64,000 bases of DNA, from the IMG/VR virus record IMGVR_UViG_3300042465_005589, positions 254,165-318,164 of that record; one strand, given 5' to 3'. Origin of the DNA: a virus. How positions within the stretch are numbered: the first letter of the stretch is position 1; each line of letters opens with the position of its first letter. Both the position numbers and the translations under genes were made by a program. The notes under the pieces are model-generated. The model saw nothing but the letters and a program-made list of their open reading frames with translations, made no database searches and was not told the DNA's origin. Shown piece after piece: positions 34,266 to 43,541 of the stretch.

Positions 34266-36041
34266 TTGGAAAACAATACATCTGAAAATTCTAATTTAAC
34301 AATAGAACAACGAGCAATATCTATCCTTGAAACTTATCAGGGGGCGAATAACTATATCCTAAAATTAAAACACCAAAAGGAAACTAATAAAAGATTCTTC
34401 CCAACTCGGGCACAATCTGACTACATTATGAATTTTAATGAAGTAACTCCTAAGGTTGCAAAAAGATGGGTTGATTTAGACCCTTACTTCGCTAAAAAAA
34501 TTGCTGATGAAAAATTATTAATTAAAATCCCTGAACAGATATGGGTGGAAAAGTTATTAGTTGAGAAAGAAAAATCCTATCATGTTTGGGGAAAAGTGTT
34601 AGAATCCGAGACAATCCACGATTTTTGGTTACCAAAAGGAGCTTTGATTAAAACACACACAATAAAGAATATTGTTGTGGATTATTCAAAATACTCCAAT
34701 AGACCACCGTTAGAACATCAAAAAGAAGCTATTGAAAAACTTGCTGGGTCTAAAAGGTTTATCCTTGCCGATGATATGGGATTGGGTAAGACTACCGCAA
34801 CCATTATTGCTGCTTTAGAGACAGGTGCGAAGAAAATACTAATAGTTTGTCCGGCATCTCTGAAGATTAACTGGCAAAGAGAAATTGAGAACTACACCGA
34901 TAGAAGTGTTTACATCTCCGAAGGTAAGAATTTCTCAATAGAACACGATTTTGTGATTATTAATTACGATATTCTTAAAAACTTCTATGATTTAAAAAGT
35001 AAAACAGAATCTTTAATCTCACAAGGAAACTTTGATTTAATTATTTTGGATGAGGCACATTATGTTAGTAATGGACAAGCAGCAAGAACCAAACTTGTTA
35101 ATAGTTTCTCTAAAAGTTGTGAAAGAGTGTGGTTATTAACCGGAACACCGATGACTAACCGACCGATGAATTATTTCAATCTATTGGCACTTATTGAAAG
35201 TCCGGTGGCTCAGAATTGGATGGCTTACGCTATTAGATATTGTCAAGGTTATCAATTCACAGCGGGAACTCGTAAGATATGGAACGTAACCGGAGCTTCT
35301 AACTTAGAAGAATTGAGAGACAGAACATCAAGACAAGTTTTACGTAGATTAAAAACGGAAGTTTTAGATTTACCTGAGAAAATTATTACACCGGTTTATC
35401 TAAGGTTAAAGTCAAAACTTTATGAAGGGTTGATGGGAGAATACTATGATTGGTACAATAAAAACCCCGATGAGTCAACATCTCTAACAGTTCAGTTCAG
35501 TAAATTAATGAAGGTTCGTCAAGTGATTGCTGAAGAAAAAATTAAAGATACCATAGAATTAGCTGAGAATATTTTGGAACAAGATAAAAAAGTTATCATC
35601 TTTACCAACTTTACTGAGACATTAAACAGAATTGCCGACCATTTTGGAAAACAAGCGGTGAGATTAGATGGTTCAACATCAAAACCTCAACGACAATATG
35701 CGGTTGACCAATTCCAAGACAACGAAAAGATTAAAGTATTTGTTGGAAACGTAAAAGCCGCTGGTGTTGGAATCACACTAACCGCAGCCGAAGCTGTAAT
35801 CATTAATGACCTATCATTTGTTCCGGGTGATTTAGCACAAGCGGAAGACCGAGCATACAGATATGGACAGAAAAATTCGGTGTCAGTTTACTACCCAATA
35901 TTTGATAACTCAATAGAAGGAATCATCTACGATATGGTAAATCAAAAGAAACAAAATATTGGAACCGTGATGGGGGACAACATCTCTGAAAGAGGAGATT
36001 TTATCGGAGAACTTATGAATAAGATAAACAATCGGGGATAA
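34266..36041 (+). CDS. SNF2-family (superfamily 2) DNA helicase/translocase
   Basis: A 591-aa ATPase with the full SNF2 motif set: I DDMGLGKTT (about 169-177), II LDEAH (262), III LLTGTPMTNRP (about 290), and in the second lobe IFTNFTETLNR, LDGSTSKPQRQ and VI AEDRAYRYGQ (about 525). The compact form without large insertions resembles SMARCAL1/HARP-type annealing translocases and the phage proteins that may restart forks or drive branch migration as UvsW does. No in-frame ATG precedes residue about 55, so the TTG at 34266 (MENNTSENS) is taken as start. It is the first gene of a rightward unit. Confidence 0.88.
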   Translation: MENNTSENSNLTIEQRAISILETYQGANNYILKLKHQKETNKRFFPTRAQSDYIMNFNEVTPKVAKRWVDLDPYFAKKIADEKLLIKIPEQIWVEKLLVEKEKSYHVWGKVLESETIHDFWLPKGALIKTHTIKNIVVDYSKYSNRPPLEHQKEAIEKLAGSKRFILADDMGLGKTTATIIAALETGAKKILIVCPASLKINWQREIENYTDRSVYISEGKNFSIEHDFVIINYDILKNFYDLKSKTESLISQGNFDLIILDEAHYVSNGQAARTKLVNSFSKSCERVWLLTGTPMTNRPMNYFNLLALIESPVAQNWMAYAIRYCQGYQFTAGTRKIWNVTGASNLEELRDRTSRQVLRRLKTEVLDLPEKIITPVYLRLKSKLYEGLMGEYYDWYNKNPDESTSLTVQFSKLMKVRQVIAEEKIKDTIELAENILEQDKKVIIFTNFTETLNRIADHFGKQAVRLDGSTSKPQRQYAVDQFQDNEKIKVFVGNVKAAGVGITLTAAEAVIINDLSFVPGDLAQAEDRAYRYGQKNSVSVYYPIFDNSIEGIIYDMVNQKKQNIGTVMGDNISERGDFIGELMNKINNRG

Positions 36042-36053
36042 TCCGGTTGTTTA

Positions 36054-36071
36054 GATATTTATCATAATAAA
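36054..36071 (+). promoter_or_regulatory. GATATTTATCATAATAAA box before the nuclease-like gene
   Basis: The plus strand box lies 9 nt before the ATG at 36081; this is a rightward example of the recurrent element, showing it follows gene orientation. Confidence 0.5.
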
Positions 36072-36080
36072 CAAGCCTAC

Positions 36081-37010
36081 ATGAAAAATATTAAAAATAA
36101 AATTAAACTCATTATAGAAAAGATTAAATCGGTGGAAAACCTTAGTAATCAAAAACCCTCCATTAATGAAATGAAAAAAATAGAAATTGAAAAACTTAAA
36201 TCTATTATATCTGAAGGTAAATCGGAAAGATGTAGTAGGGAAATGAACGAATCAATTAGAATGGTGTTTAACATTAACCCTAAAGTTAAAACAATTTTTA
36301 AAGACGGTATTAATCGAATGATGAAAGAAGTCTTCCCTGATAACTATTATGGAAATAATGAGTATAGTGAAGGAGAAGTTGCCGGAGTATATGATTTAGA
36401 AAAAGATGGTCGTTCTGTTTTAAATAAATTAAACACAAACTATAGTTGTTTTTGTATCTTATTAAACGATGTTAATCAAGTCTTAAAATCAAAAAATGAA
36501 CCCGAAATAAAAATTATTGGTTTAAAACCTTTTGAACAAATTAGTGAAGTTAAAAAACTTGTTAATGTTTTAGATGAATATAAGTCTAGAATTTTTTCAC
36601 AAAAATCCTCAACATTTCAAAATCTTATGAAAGTTTTAACTCAAACGGATAGTTGGGGTCAAGCTCGTGAAGATAGAACAATTCAAATATTGAAAAAACA
36701 ATTTGGTGAAAAAAATGTTAACGCCATTGGTAAACTTGGTAGTAAAGAAGATATGATTGGTGGTATTGATTGTGAAGTTATTATTGATGGAGTTAAAAAA
36801 ACCGCACAAATTAAACCTTTTACGGGGGAAAAAGAAATTGATAATTCTGTTATGATTTTAGGAACCGCAAATGTTAAAAGATATTCAACCGATTGGTTAA
36901 TTTTTACTAGAAATAATAAAGAAGTATTGGTCTTTGATAATAAACACTCAAAAATAATGGGTGGTCAGTATATTTTCCCTAAAGAAGACCTGATTTATAC
37001 ATTAAGTTGA
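36081..37010 (+). CDS. Possible PD-(D/E)XK nuclease-fold protein
   Basis: A 309-aa protein. Residues 1-50 are Lys/Ile-rich helices with an IISEGKS segment, similar in style to the tagged small proteins. The C-terminal 120 residues look like a restriction-endonuclease fold: a helix WGQAREDRTIQILKKQFGE, then Gly-Gly-Ile-Asp, a strand CEVIIDGV, and QIKPF, giving the D-(x)n-QxK signature in place of (D/E)xK. If active it would be a DNA endonuclease, perhaps in repair or packaging. It stands between an SNF2 translocase and a neck protein gene with its own promoter box. The fold assignment is tentative. Confidence 0.55.
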   Translation: MKNIKNKIKLIIEKIKSVENLSNQKPSINEMKKIEIEKLKSIISEGKSERCSREMNESIRMVFNINPKVKTIFKDGINRMMKEVFPDNYYGNNEYSEGEVAGVYDLEKDGRSVLNKLNTNYSCFCILLNDVNQVLKSKNEPEIKIIGLKPFEQISEVKKLVNVLDEYKSRIFSQKSSTFQNLMKVLTQTDSWGQAREDRTIQILKKQFGEKNVNAIGKLGSKEDMIGGIDCEVIIDGVKKTAQIKPFTGEKEIDNSVMILGTANVKRYSTDWLIFTRNNKEVLVFDNKHSKIMGGQYIFPKEDLIYTLS

Positions 37011-37026
37011 TATTTATAAAATAAAA
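37009..37026 (+). promoter_or_regulatory. GATATTTATAAAATAAAA box before the gp13-like gene
   Basis: The plus strand box overlaps the stop of the upstream gene and ends 5 nt before the ATG at 37032. Confidence 0.5.
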
Positions 37027-37031
37027 ACGTT

Positions 37032-38174
37032 ATGGGAATATTAACAGGGGCTACATATCAAACAGCTATTATACCGGAACCAGAAAGAACTAAATTATAT
37101 ACAAGAATTAAACATCTTTTAGGAGCACCATTAAGGAGTGTTGAATTAGATGATGAACAAATGGATAGTTTATTAGAATTATCTATTGGTGATTATTCTC
37201 AATATATACAAGATTGGTTAATTGAGTCTCAATGGACTTCATTGTACAATTTAAATTTGGACACAGAATCATTATCAAGAGCTTTTGTAACCAAAAGTTT
37301 AGATTGGGAAACAAGATACACTTACGCATACTCTAAAATTGTCGGATTACAAGCCGGTGGTGATTGGGTTTTGAAAAAAGACTTTGTTCAATTAGTACCA
37401 AACCAACAAATATACGAAATTCCCGCAAACCGAGAGATAAATGAAGTATTATGGTTTACACCTTCAGAATTAAATGGGTTATTATTTGACCCCTGGACTT
37501 TTGGTGGTTTAGGTGGTGGTGGTTTTGGTGGACCCGGAGGTTTTGCTCAAATGGGTGCGTCAGGGTCATATTTTATGATGCCAGCATTTGACATGTTATT
37601 GAGAATGCAAGAAATTAATATTCAAAGAAGAATTATTGCGGGAGATTTAACTTACACAATAACAGCGTTACCTGAAGGTAAAAAAGCTCTTCACTTAATG
37701 AATACACCCGGTGGTAAATTTGATTTTGGTAATCAACAAATGGCTAGAGGTAAAGTTTGGTATTGGTATTATGATGTTGGTCCGGCAGATAGAGACAATT
37801 GTTTAAAAAACAATCCGGATATCATTAAACTTCCATCAGACGTTCCAATTGATTCAATGTCTTGGATTGATTTAAATAATCCCGCACAACAATTTGTGAG
37901 AAGATGGTTTACTGCTTATTGTAAAGAAACATTATCAAGAGTTAGAGGTAAATTTAGTGGTAATATTAAAACACCTGATAGTGAATTAACAATGGACTAC
38001 GCAACTTTGGCAACAGAAGGTAAGGATGAAAAAACAAAACTTGAGGAAGAATTAAAGTTAAGATTAGAAAGATTACGACCTGAAAAAATGATGGAACGAG
38101 AAGCTTTACTTGCGGAAAATTTAAATAAACAACTTAAGTTTAGAGCAATGCCAAGACAAATTTATGTAATATAA
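37032..38174 (+). CDS. 13: Neck protein gp13-like
   Basis: A 380-aa virion protein. The N-terminal IKHLLGAPLRSVELDDEQMD followed by LLELSIGDYSQYIQDWL is the typical gp13 neck pattern (LGAPxxxVExxDEQxxxxLxxAxxxY), and the C-terminal WIDLNNPAQQFVRRWFTAYC and a Glu/Lys/Arg-rich helix complete it. A glycine-rich insertion (about 157-175, GGLGGGGFGGPGGF) is unusual. In T4 gp13 seals the filled head with gp14 before tail joining. It is encoded rightward, separate from the gp14-like gene on the other strand. Confidence 0.75.
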   Translation: MGILTGATYQTAIIPEPERTKLYTRIKHLLGAPLRSVELDDEQMDSLLELSIGDYSQYIQDWLIESQWTSLYNLNLDTESLSRAFVTKSLDWETRYTYAYSKIVGLQAGGDWVLKKDFVQLVPNQQIYEIPANREINEVLWFTPSELNGLLFDPWTFGGLGGGGFGGPGGFAQMGASGSYFMMPAFDMLLRMQEINIQRRIIAGDLTYTITALPEGKKALHLMNTPGGKFDFGNQQMARGKVWYWYYDVGPADRDNCLKNNPDIIKLPSDVPIDSMSWIDLNNPAQQFVRRWFTAYCKETLSRVRGKFSGNIKTPDSELTMDYATLATEGKDEKTKLEEELKLRLERLRPEKMMEREALLAENLNKQLKFRAMPRQIYVI

Positions 38175-38177
38175 TTT

Positions 38178-38564
38178 ATGAATAAAATATCTGATAGATT
38201 AACAAGAAAAACAATTAACGAAAAACGATTTTTAGGAAACACTTTAATCGAAATAGAAGAAACTAAAATAGAGATACCTAAAACAACCCCAATGAAAAAA
38301 ATAATTAATAACTTAGAATATAGAACAAATGGTGAAATATTAATCGTTATAAAAGATGTTGAGGCTTGTCATCTTACATTAGACTCAAATACGACCGAAC
38401 GTATAATTGTTAAAGCATTTACTAAAGTTTATATCCGACCAAGTTTTGGTAAAATAGACGAATATTACGATGAAATATTTATCGATTTAGGTGCGTGTGT
38501 CGAATTTTATTCGTTAGAAAATAATTGGTATATAGTTTCCTCAGATGGTTTAAAATTAGAATAA
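38178..38564 (+). CDS. Hypothetical beta-rich protein
   Basis: A 128-aa protein that I cannot assign. It has no membrane segment; alternating hydrophobic strands (GEILIVIKDVEACHLTLD, ERIIVKAFTKVYIRP, YDEIFIDLGACVEFYS) suggest a beta-sandwich or beta-helix such as found in virion decoration or fibre-tip domains. It begins 3 bases after the gp13-like stop and ends at a bidirectional terminator. Confidence 0.65.
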   Translation: MNKISDRLTRKTINEKRFLGNTLIEIEETKIEIPKTTPMKKIINNLEYRTNGEILIVIKDVEACHLTLDSNTTERIIVKAFTKVYIRPSFGKIDEYYDEIFIDLGACVEFYSLENNWYIVSSDGLKLE

Positions 38565-38565
38565 A

Positions 38566-38591
38566 AAAAGGTGTCGAATACGACACCTTTT
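38566..38591. terminator. Bidirectional terminator between convergent genes
   Basis: A perfect 11-bp stem (AAAAGGTGTCG / CGACACCTTTT) with an AATA loop. A/T runs on both sides serve the rightward gp13 unit and the leftward polymerase gene. Confidence 0.88.
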
Positions 38592-38596
38592 CTGTT

Positions 38597-41386
38597 TTAA
38601 TTAATATGTTCTTCCCAACCAGGTTCCGCTAACTCATAAATGTATTCAGAACTAACACCAACTCTATCCCAAAACTTTAATTCTAAGTCGGTTATTGTTA
38701 ACAAGTCCTCAATTGTGTCTTGGTCACCCTCTTTATTTGGAACCCCACCAATTAACTCACACTGAGTTTTAGTAAAGAATCCTCTTTCTTCAGGGTTAGC
38801 AATTAACAAACTTTCTCTTAATTCTTTATTGAAAACAATCAACAATGGTTCAACCTTTTTATTAAATGTTGAGATTGCTCTTGGAACATTATATTCTCCG
38901 GTCAAATCAGGATTATTTTCTATTTCAGTTTGGTCTAACATATAACAATTAAGTTGAATTGTTGAGGTAGATTTATCTTCGGGTTCTACACCATTTACTG
39001 ATGTAAACAAATCTAACGCTTTTTTAGTATAATTGTTTTTAGTAATTTTTTGAACATCCCCGTGAGACGCTTTAACCCCATTATTAACATAACTAATTAC
39101 ATCACCTAATGAAACTTTTAAATCGTGTTTGATGGCCAATTCCATATGAGCCATTCTACTCATTAACGAACCAGCTTTAGTTTTCATCCCACATCTTTTC
39201 TTATAATCTTCGACAGACAATTTAACTCTTGCTCTTTGAGCGATTTGTTTTAATGGTATTTGTTGGTCGTATATTCTTTGGTGATATTCAAAATACCATT
39301 CAACAAATTCCTGACCTTTTCCTTCCAATAATAATCTCACCCCTTTATCTAAAAACACCTCAATATACAGTGGCAATTTTTTAGACTTAATTGAATTTCC
39401 GGTTAATTTAATTTTACCGTTAGATTCCATTGTTGCGTAATTCTTTCTACTTAAATTAATACAAGAATCCCAAGTTCCATCACAATCTAACCCCATCTCA
39501 CCTTTCATAAACAAATCGTTGTATTCTGCGGTGTCTGCGTAATAACCTCTATATTCTTGACCCTCTTTAACTAACCAATTTAATCCTTTTCCAATATAAA
39601 CTCTATCTTCAACACCGCCTTCAGGTAAACTAAAGTTGACACCATCCGTATCAAGTACCAAAGGTGTATATCCTCTCTTAACAAAGTATTTCACCATCTG
39701 ACGAAGATATTGTCTTCCGGTACAAGTAATTCTTTCTCCACTATTCATTTCGCCCCACTCATAAACGTGTGGTGCCGATAATCCACCAAACATAGAGTTA
39801 ATAAAGATTTTTAATGGTAATTGTTTTCTATCATATGAAAGTGATTTTTTAGAATCAGTTGACTTATACTCAGACGCCAAGTTTTTATACATAATACGAG
39901 CGTTACGGAAATAAGTTAACATTCCTTTCATTCCACCCATAACATCACACTCAGGGAACACGTCGTGAACTAACTGAATAGATGGGTATAGGGAAGAGTA
40001 ATCGAGTTTTAGTACGTTGGTAGAGTAACCTACCTTAAGTAGTCTTGAAAGTCCTCCTACGAAGTCTGTCTTCTCTTCTTTTGCGGGAATAGCCAAATTG
40101 TTCTTGAATGACCAAGCTAACATAATCATTCTCCATAGAGTTGCGGTTCCCATAGTCGAAACTCTTTCATAGGTTGTTGGTACCATCGATGCTAAAAGAA
40201 ACGTTCCCTGATTGAATTCATCATCCACTGTTAACGTTTCCTCTAAATCGTCATCAAGATATCTCTCCACAACATTATCCCCTGTTACTTTAATATATTT
40301 TCCGGGAAATCTTGTGTCTAAGTTATTAAAGTCCGGATTGTCGGCTTTCTTATATTTTCCATTTTCAACATTTAACCAATACTCCTCTTTTTTAGCATAC
40401 ATTGGTCCAATTTCTAAGTGGTCAATATAAACTCGGTCGGGAGCTTCCGCTTTAATGTATTGAGTAATATATTTAAGACCTGCTGACTTAATACTTGAAT
40501 TAATCGCCTGAGCTCTACGAACGGAGTGAATAATATCTATAATGTTATAACCCCATAATTGAGTTTGTGAGAATCTCTCCACCTCATTAGCAAGTTTTAA
40601 CATACCATCCTTTTGAGATATAGGTCTTGCCGGGTTTAGTGATTTAGCAATCTTTTTGATGTCTAAGTTAAGAGCTTTACATCTCTCGAATATCCAAAAC
40701 CAGTCAAAGTTCGCTGAATTATATCCACCGATGATAGATGGTTTAAGTTCGTCAATAATGTTGAAGAACTCCACCAAACCTCTTCGTTCTTGGTCTTCGT
40801 CGGCACACTCAATAACTTTTTGATATCCTTTATTTGTTTTGATTCCAATCATAAATATACGACCATCTTTAGGTTCTAAAGCGGTCGTCTCCAAGTCAAA
40901 TCCGAGTCGGGTGATGTCGTTATACTCTTCATATCCTTTGAATAATCTTTTTTCTCTTGAAATAAGGAATTGTTCTACCGGTGGAAGTACCGTTAATTTA
41001 CCTTTTGTTTTTTCTCCCCACGGGTCTACACCACCATCTCTGAAGAATTGGATAAGTGAACGATACCCTTTCATTGACTTAACCATAAACTTAAGACCTT
41101 TTTCTAATCTCTCATTACCTTTGGTTTCTAATTTCTCAATGATGATACCATGTTTCTTCATCGCCTCTTTTTGTTGGTCTTTAGATTTTGAATAAAAATT
41201 CAAATCTCTTAAATCCCCAACCCAAGCAAATGCCGTAAATGTGTCTTTTTTGATTATCTTTCCCTGACCAGGGATTTCTTTAATTTTGTAGATAGCGTCT
41301 GACGCGTAATCATACTCGATAGCAACGATGTGCTCTTCAGGGTCATTCCCCTCAAGGAATGCTTTAATTTCTTCTTGTGTTACCAT
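38597..41386 (-). CDS. 43: DNA polymerase, family B (T4 gp43-like)
   Basis: A 929-aa replicative polymerase with proofreading. Exonuclease motifs: Exo I GFDLETTAL (Asp164, Glu166), Exo II GGYNSANFDWFW, and an Exo III-like IIDIIHSVRR region. Polymerase motifs: A KLDYSSLYPSI (about 460), B KIFINSMFGG (about 527) and C VLDTDGVNFS (about 580), where Gly replaces the Ser of the usual DTDS. The length is close to T4 gp43 (898 aa). It is a single-gene leftward unit with a recurrent box at 41445-41455 and a leader of about 60 nt, longer than others here. Confidence 0.96.
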   Translation of the reverse strand: MVTQEEIKAFLEGNDPEEHIVAIEYDYASDAIYKIKEIPGQGKIIKKDTFTAFAWVGDLRDLNFYSKSKDQQKEAMKKHGIIIEKLETKGNERLEKGLKFMVKSMKGYRSLIQFFRDGGVDPWGEKTKGKLTVLPPVEQFLISREKRLFKGYEEYNDITRLGFDLETTALEPKDGRIFMIGIKTNKGYQKVIECADEDQERRGLVEFFNIIDELKPSIIGGYNSANFDWFWIFERCKALNLDIKKIAKSLNPARPISQKDGMLKLANEVERFSQTQLWGYNIIDIIHSVRRAQAINSSIKSAGLKYITQYIKAEAPDRVYIDHLEIGPMYAKKEEYWLNVENGKYKKADNPDFNNLDTRFPGKYIKVTGDNVVERYLDDDLEETLTVDDEFNQGTFLLASMVPTTYERVSTMGTATLWRMIMLAWSFKNNLAIPAKEEKTDFVGGLSRLLKVGYSTNVLKLDYSSLYPSIQLVHDVFPECDVMGGMKGMLTYFRNARIMYKNLASEYKSTDSKKSLSYDRKQLPLKIFINSMFGGLSAPHVYEWGEMNSGERITCTGRQYLRQMVKYFVKRGYTPLVLDTDGVNFSLPEGGVEDRVYIGKGLNWLVKEGQEYRGYYADTAEYNDLFMKGEMGLDCDGTWDSCINLSRKNYATMESNGKIKLTGNSIKSKKLPLYIEVFLDKGVRLLLEGKGQEFVEWYFEYHQRIYDQQIPLKQIAQRARVKLSVEDYKKRCGMKTKAGSLMSRMAHMELAIKHDLKVSLGDVISYVNNGVKASHGDVQKITKNNYTKKALDLFTSVNGVEPEDKSTSTIQLNCYMLDQTEIENNPDLTGEYNVPRAISTFNKKVEPLLIVFNKELRESLLIANPEERGFFTKTQCELIGGVPNKEGDQDTIEDLLTITDLELKFWDRVGVSSEYIYELAEPGWEEHIN

Positions 41387-41444
41387 AAATATATTTTTTA
41401 GAATGACATATTAGCACTGACTTTAAATCAGGTTTGTCTTGTTT

Positions 41445-41455
41445 CTATAAATATA
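41445..41455 (-). promoter_or_regulatory. TATATTTATAG box before the polymerase gene
   Basis: The minus strand reads TTTTATATTTATAGAAACAAG, 58 nt before the ATG. A weak dyad (CTGA-n7-TCAG) lies between box and start. Confidence 0.45.
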
Positions 41456-41485
41456 AAAGATAATAATTAATAAATCAATTTTAGA

Positions 41486-42331
41486 TTAATGACATGGAAG
41501 TAAATTGTTAAAATTAACTATTCCGGTAATAACAGAATTAAACACTGAAATTATTTGATACCCATTTATTTGAGTAACATAATTACCATCGTTAATTAAT
41601 GATATGGTTTGCCCATTAGGGTCACTATAAATTGTTGCACCTATTTGTAGTGGAGTGTACATATAATAATTCTCACCACCAATTATATAAAAAGGAGGGG
41701 CCAATACATAATCTTCAACAATACATTTAATTAGTTGAGGACCATCAGCAATAAAATCAATAAATAAATGACCAATATCATCATAAATACCTGAACCCAT
41801 ATTAACTTCAGATAATACAGGAATTGTTGTTGTTGTAGTTGTAGTATGATTAATTGTGGTAGTAGTTGTCGTACAAGGACAACATTCTGTAGTTGTTGTT
41901 GTAGTATAAGGACCATTGATACAACAAGGGAATTCTGACACATAACAACTATCGTAAACTAAATCGTCTGCAATAAACGAATCTTGTACATTTATAAATA
42001 AATCTTCCCTAATTGGTAATATAAGAACTCCATCTGAATTTCTTAACATAAATTGACCAGCGTATCTACCAACTCTATTTGTATCTCTCGGAGTAAATTG
42101 ATAATATATATAATATTCAGGACCAGCATTTAAATCAACAAAAGTTTTTTCAACAAACCCCGCAGGTCTTGAACTTATTTTTGGAATACCGGTTTCTACG
42201 TCAACCATTGAGAAGAAAATGGCAGATTCTTCAATCATATCCATAAACTTATTATAGTCACTTCTTCCGTCTTTAACTACTTGTAATTTTAATACCGGTA
42301 AGGTTGCGTTTTTCTTTATAAAAAAATCCAT
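41486..42331 (-). CDS. Virion structural protein with Thr-tract linkers
   Basis: This 281-aa protein is divided in three. The N-terminal 130 residues (FFIKKNATLPVLKLQVVKDG, then ESAIFFSMVDVETGIPKI) form a beta-rich domain resembling upper-baseplate/receptor-binding adaptors of Bacteroidetes phages. Next is a Cys- and Thr-rich linker with three runs of six or seven Thr separated by CCPC and INH (about 140-172). The last 110 residues form a beta domain. Thr runs of this kind are classical O-glycosylation targets, and a bank of glycosyltransferase genes begins 83 bp away. A recurrent box lies at 42344-42354. Confidence 0.68.
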   Translation of the reverse strand: MDFFIKKNATLPVLKLQVVKDGRSDYNKFMDMIEESAIFFSMVDVETGIPKISSRPAGFVEKTFVDLNAGPEYYIYYQFTPRDTNRVGRYAGQFMLRNSDGVLILPIREDLFINVQDSFIADDLVYDSCYVSEFPCCINGPYTTTTTTECCPCTTTTTTINHTTTTTTTIPVLSEVNMGSGIYDDIGHLFIDFIADGPQLIKCIVEDYVLAPPFYIIGGENYYMYTPLQIGATIYSDPNGQTISLINDGNYVTQINGYQIISVFNSVITGIVNFNNLLPCH

Positions 42332-42343
42332 CTATTGTTTTTA

Positions 42344-42354
42344 TTTATAAATAC
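42344..42354 (-). promoter_or_regulatory. GTATTTATAAA box before the Thr-tract gene
   Basis: The minus strand reads AAGTATTTATAAATAAAAAC, 12 nt before the ATG at 42331; a close match to the recurrent box. Confidence 0.55.
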
Positions 42355-42414
42355 TTTGATTTACAAAAATAAACAAATTAACTTTCTTTTCTTAAAAACT
42401 CATGATAAATATTT

Positions 42415-43518
42415 TTATAATATTGTTATGTCATCTAATTTACCCCAGTCAATTTCGCCATACCATTCATAAGTGTGGTATAATTCAAAATTAGGTTGTT
42501 TAATGTTAATTATGAAAAAACTATTTTTATTTGATTGAAATTTATGAATAAATTCCTCATCACCCATCTTAACTTTAAAAATATGGTCAAGAAACTGTTG
42601 GTCGGTTTCTTCCAATCCCCAATAAAATTCAACATTCAAAAATTTGTCAAATTTGTACATTTTAATATTTAATGGAATATTTTCCCCTTTAAATTGTACA
42701 AAATATTTTTTATTAAAAACTTCATCACCTTGAGACATTTCTATGTAATCTAAATAAGATTTGTAGGTATCTCTAACTGCCGGATAACTTACAAAATGTA
42801 AACATTCTACTTTAGAGATGTCTATATTTTGAAAATATGGTATTCTATGTTTTTCTTCGTCTAATGGGACGTATCTACCATCTTTTAAAAACATATGAGC
42901 ATATGCCGATTGTTCAATCCATGAAGGAAAATAATTCACACCTTTTCCAATGAGGTTAGTTAGGGCAAATTCAAGAGAATTTATATTATAATAATCTTCA
43001 GATGGTATATAAATAAGTCCGGTATTAACTTTTTCAGGAACTAACACTTCACTTTTAGGTTCATTAAAACAATATGAACTTTGACAATCTGGAAAATAAA
43101 ATGGTGTATTTGTATTTATTAAATTAATAACATTATCGGGTCTTCTAATAAAAAGAAGGTCGGTATCCATACCCAATATTTTTTTAGATTTAGAAAAAAA
43201 GAAATAATCAAAGGTTTTAATTTTATGCCATAAATTTATTGGGTTATTCCCAAGACGGTAACTCAAACAATTAGGATAATTCTTAATATATTGTTCAATT
43301 TCTTTATCAGCATCCGCTCGTTTAATTATTATTACATTTCTTATATCTGATAATAATTCAATATCCGAATCAGTTAAAGACCCGTCATCGTGAAGATAGA
43401 CCGGAAGAGATTTAAATTCTTCAAACTTCTGTAATGATTTAAAATTATTTATTGCTAATAATATATCTCTATTACATATTAGTGTGTGTATTTCTAATCC
43501 TTCAAAATTTTTATTCAT
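42415..43518 (-). CDS. Glycosyltransferase, GT-A fold (GT8-like) with C-terminal module
   Basis: A 367-aa protein. The N-terminal GT-A domain has a DxD metal site at 118-120 (KKILGMDTDLLFI), a nucleotide-sugar binding region before it, and an acceptor-side SWIEQSAYAHMFLKDG segment. The last 90 residues (VEFYWGLEETDQQFLDHIF ... YHTYEWYGEIDWGKLDD) form a separate module also found at the end of the 576-aa glycosyltransferase two genes upstream. Donor and acceptor are unknown. It is the last gene of a four-gene leftward glycosyltransferase cluster. Confidence 0.75.
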   Translation of the reverse strand: MNKNFEGLEIHTLICNRDILLAINNFKSLQKFEEFKSLPVYLHDDGSLTDSDIELLSDIRNVIIIKRADADKEIEQYIKNYPNCLSYRLGNNPINLWHKIKTFDYFFFSKSKKILGMDTDLLFIRRPDNVINLINTNTPFYFPDCQSSYCFNEPKSEVLVPEKVNTGLIYIPSEDYYNINSLEFALTNLIGKGVNYFPSWIEQSAYAHMFLKDGRYVPLDEEKHRIPYFQNIDISKVECLHFVSYPAVRDTYKSYLDYIEMSQGDEVFNKKYFVQFKGENIPLNIKMYKFDKFLNVEFYWGLEETDQQFLDHIFKVKMGDEEFIHKFQSNKNSFFIINIKQPNFELYHTYEWYGEIDWGKLDDITIL

Positions 43519-43541
43519 AATTAATTGTTTTTTGTATTATA

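Noticed and set aside
41387-41485. Polymerase leader dyad as a gp43 translational operator
   Set aside because: The stem is only 4 bp and lies about 35 nt from the ATG, unlike the T4/RB69 operator that overlaps the ribosome site.
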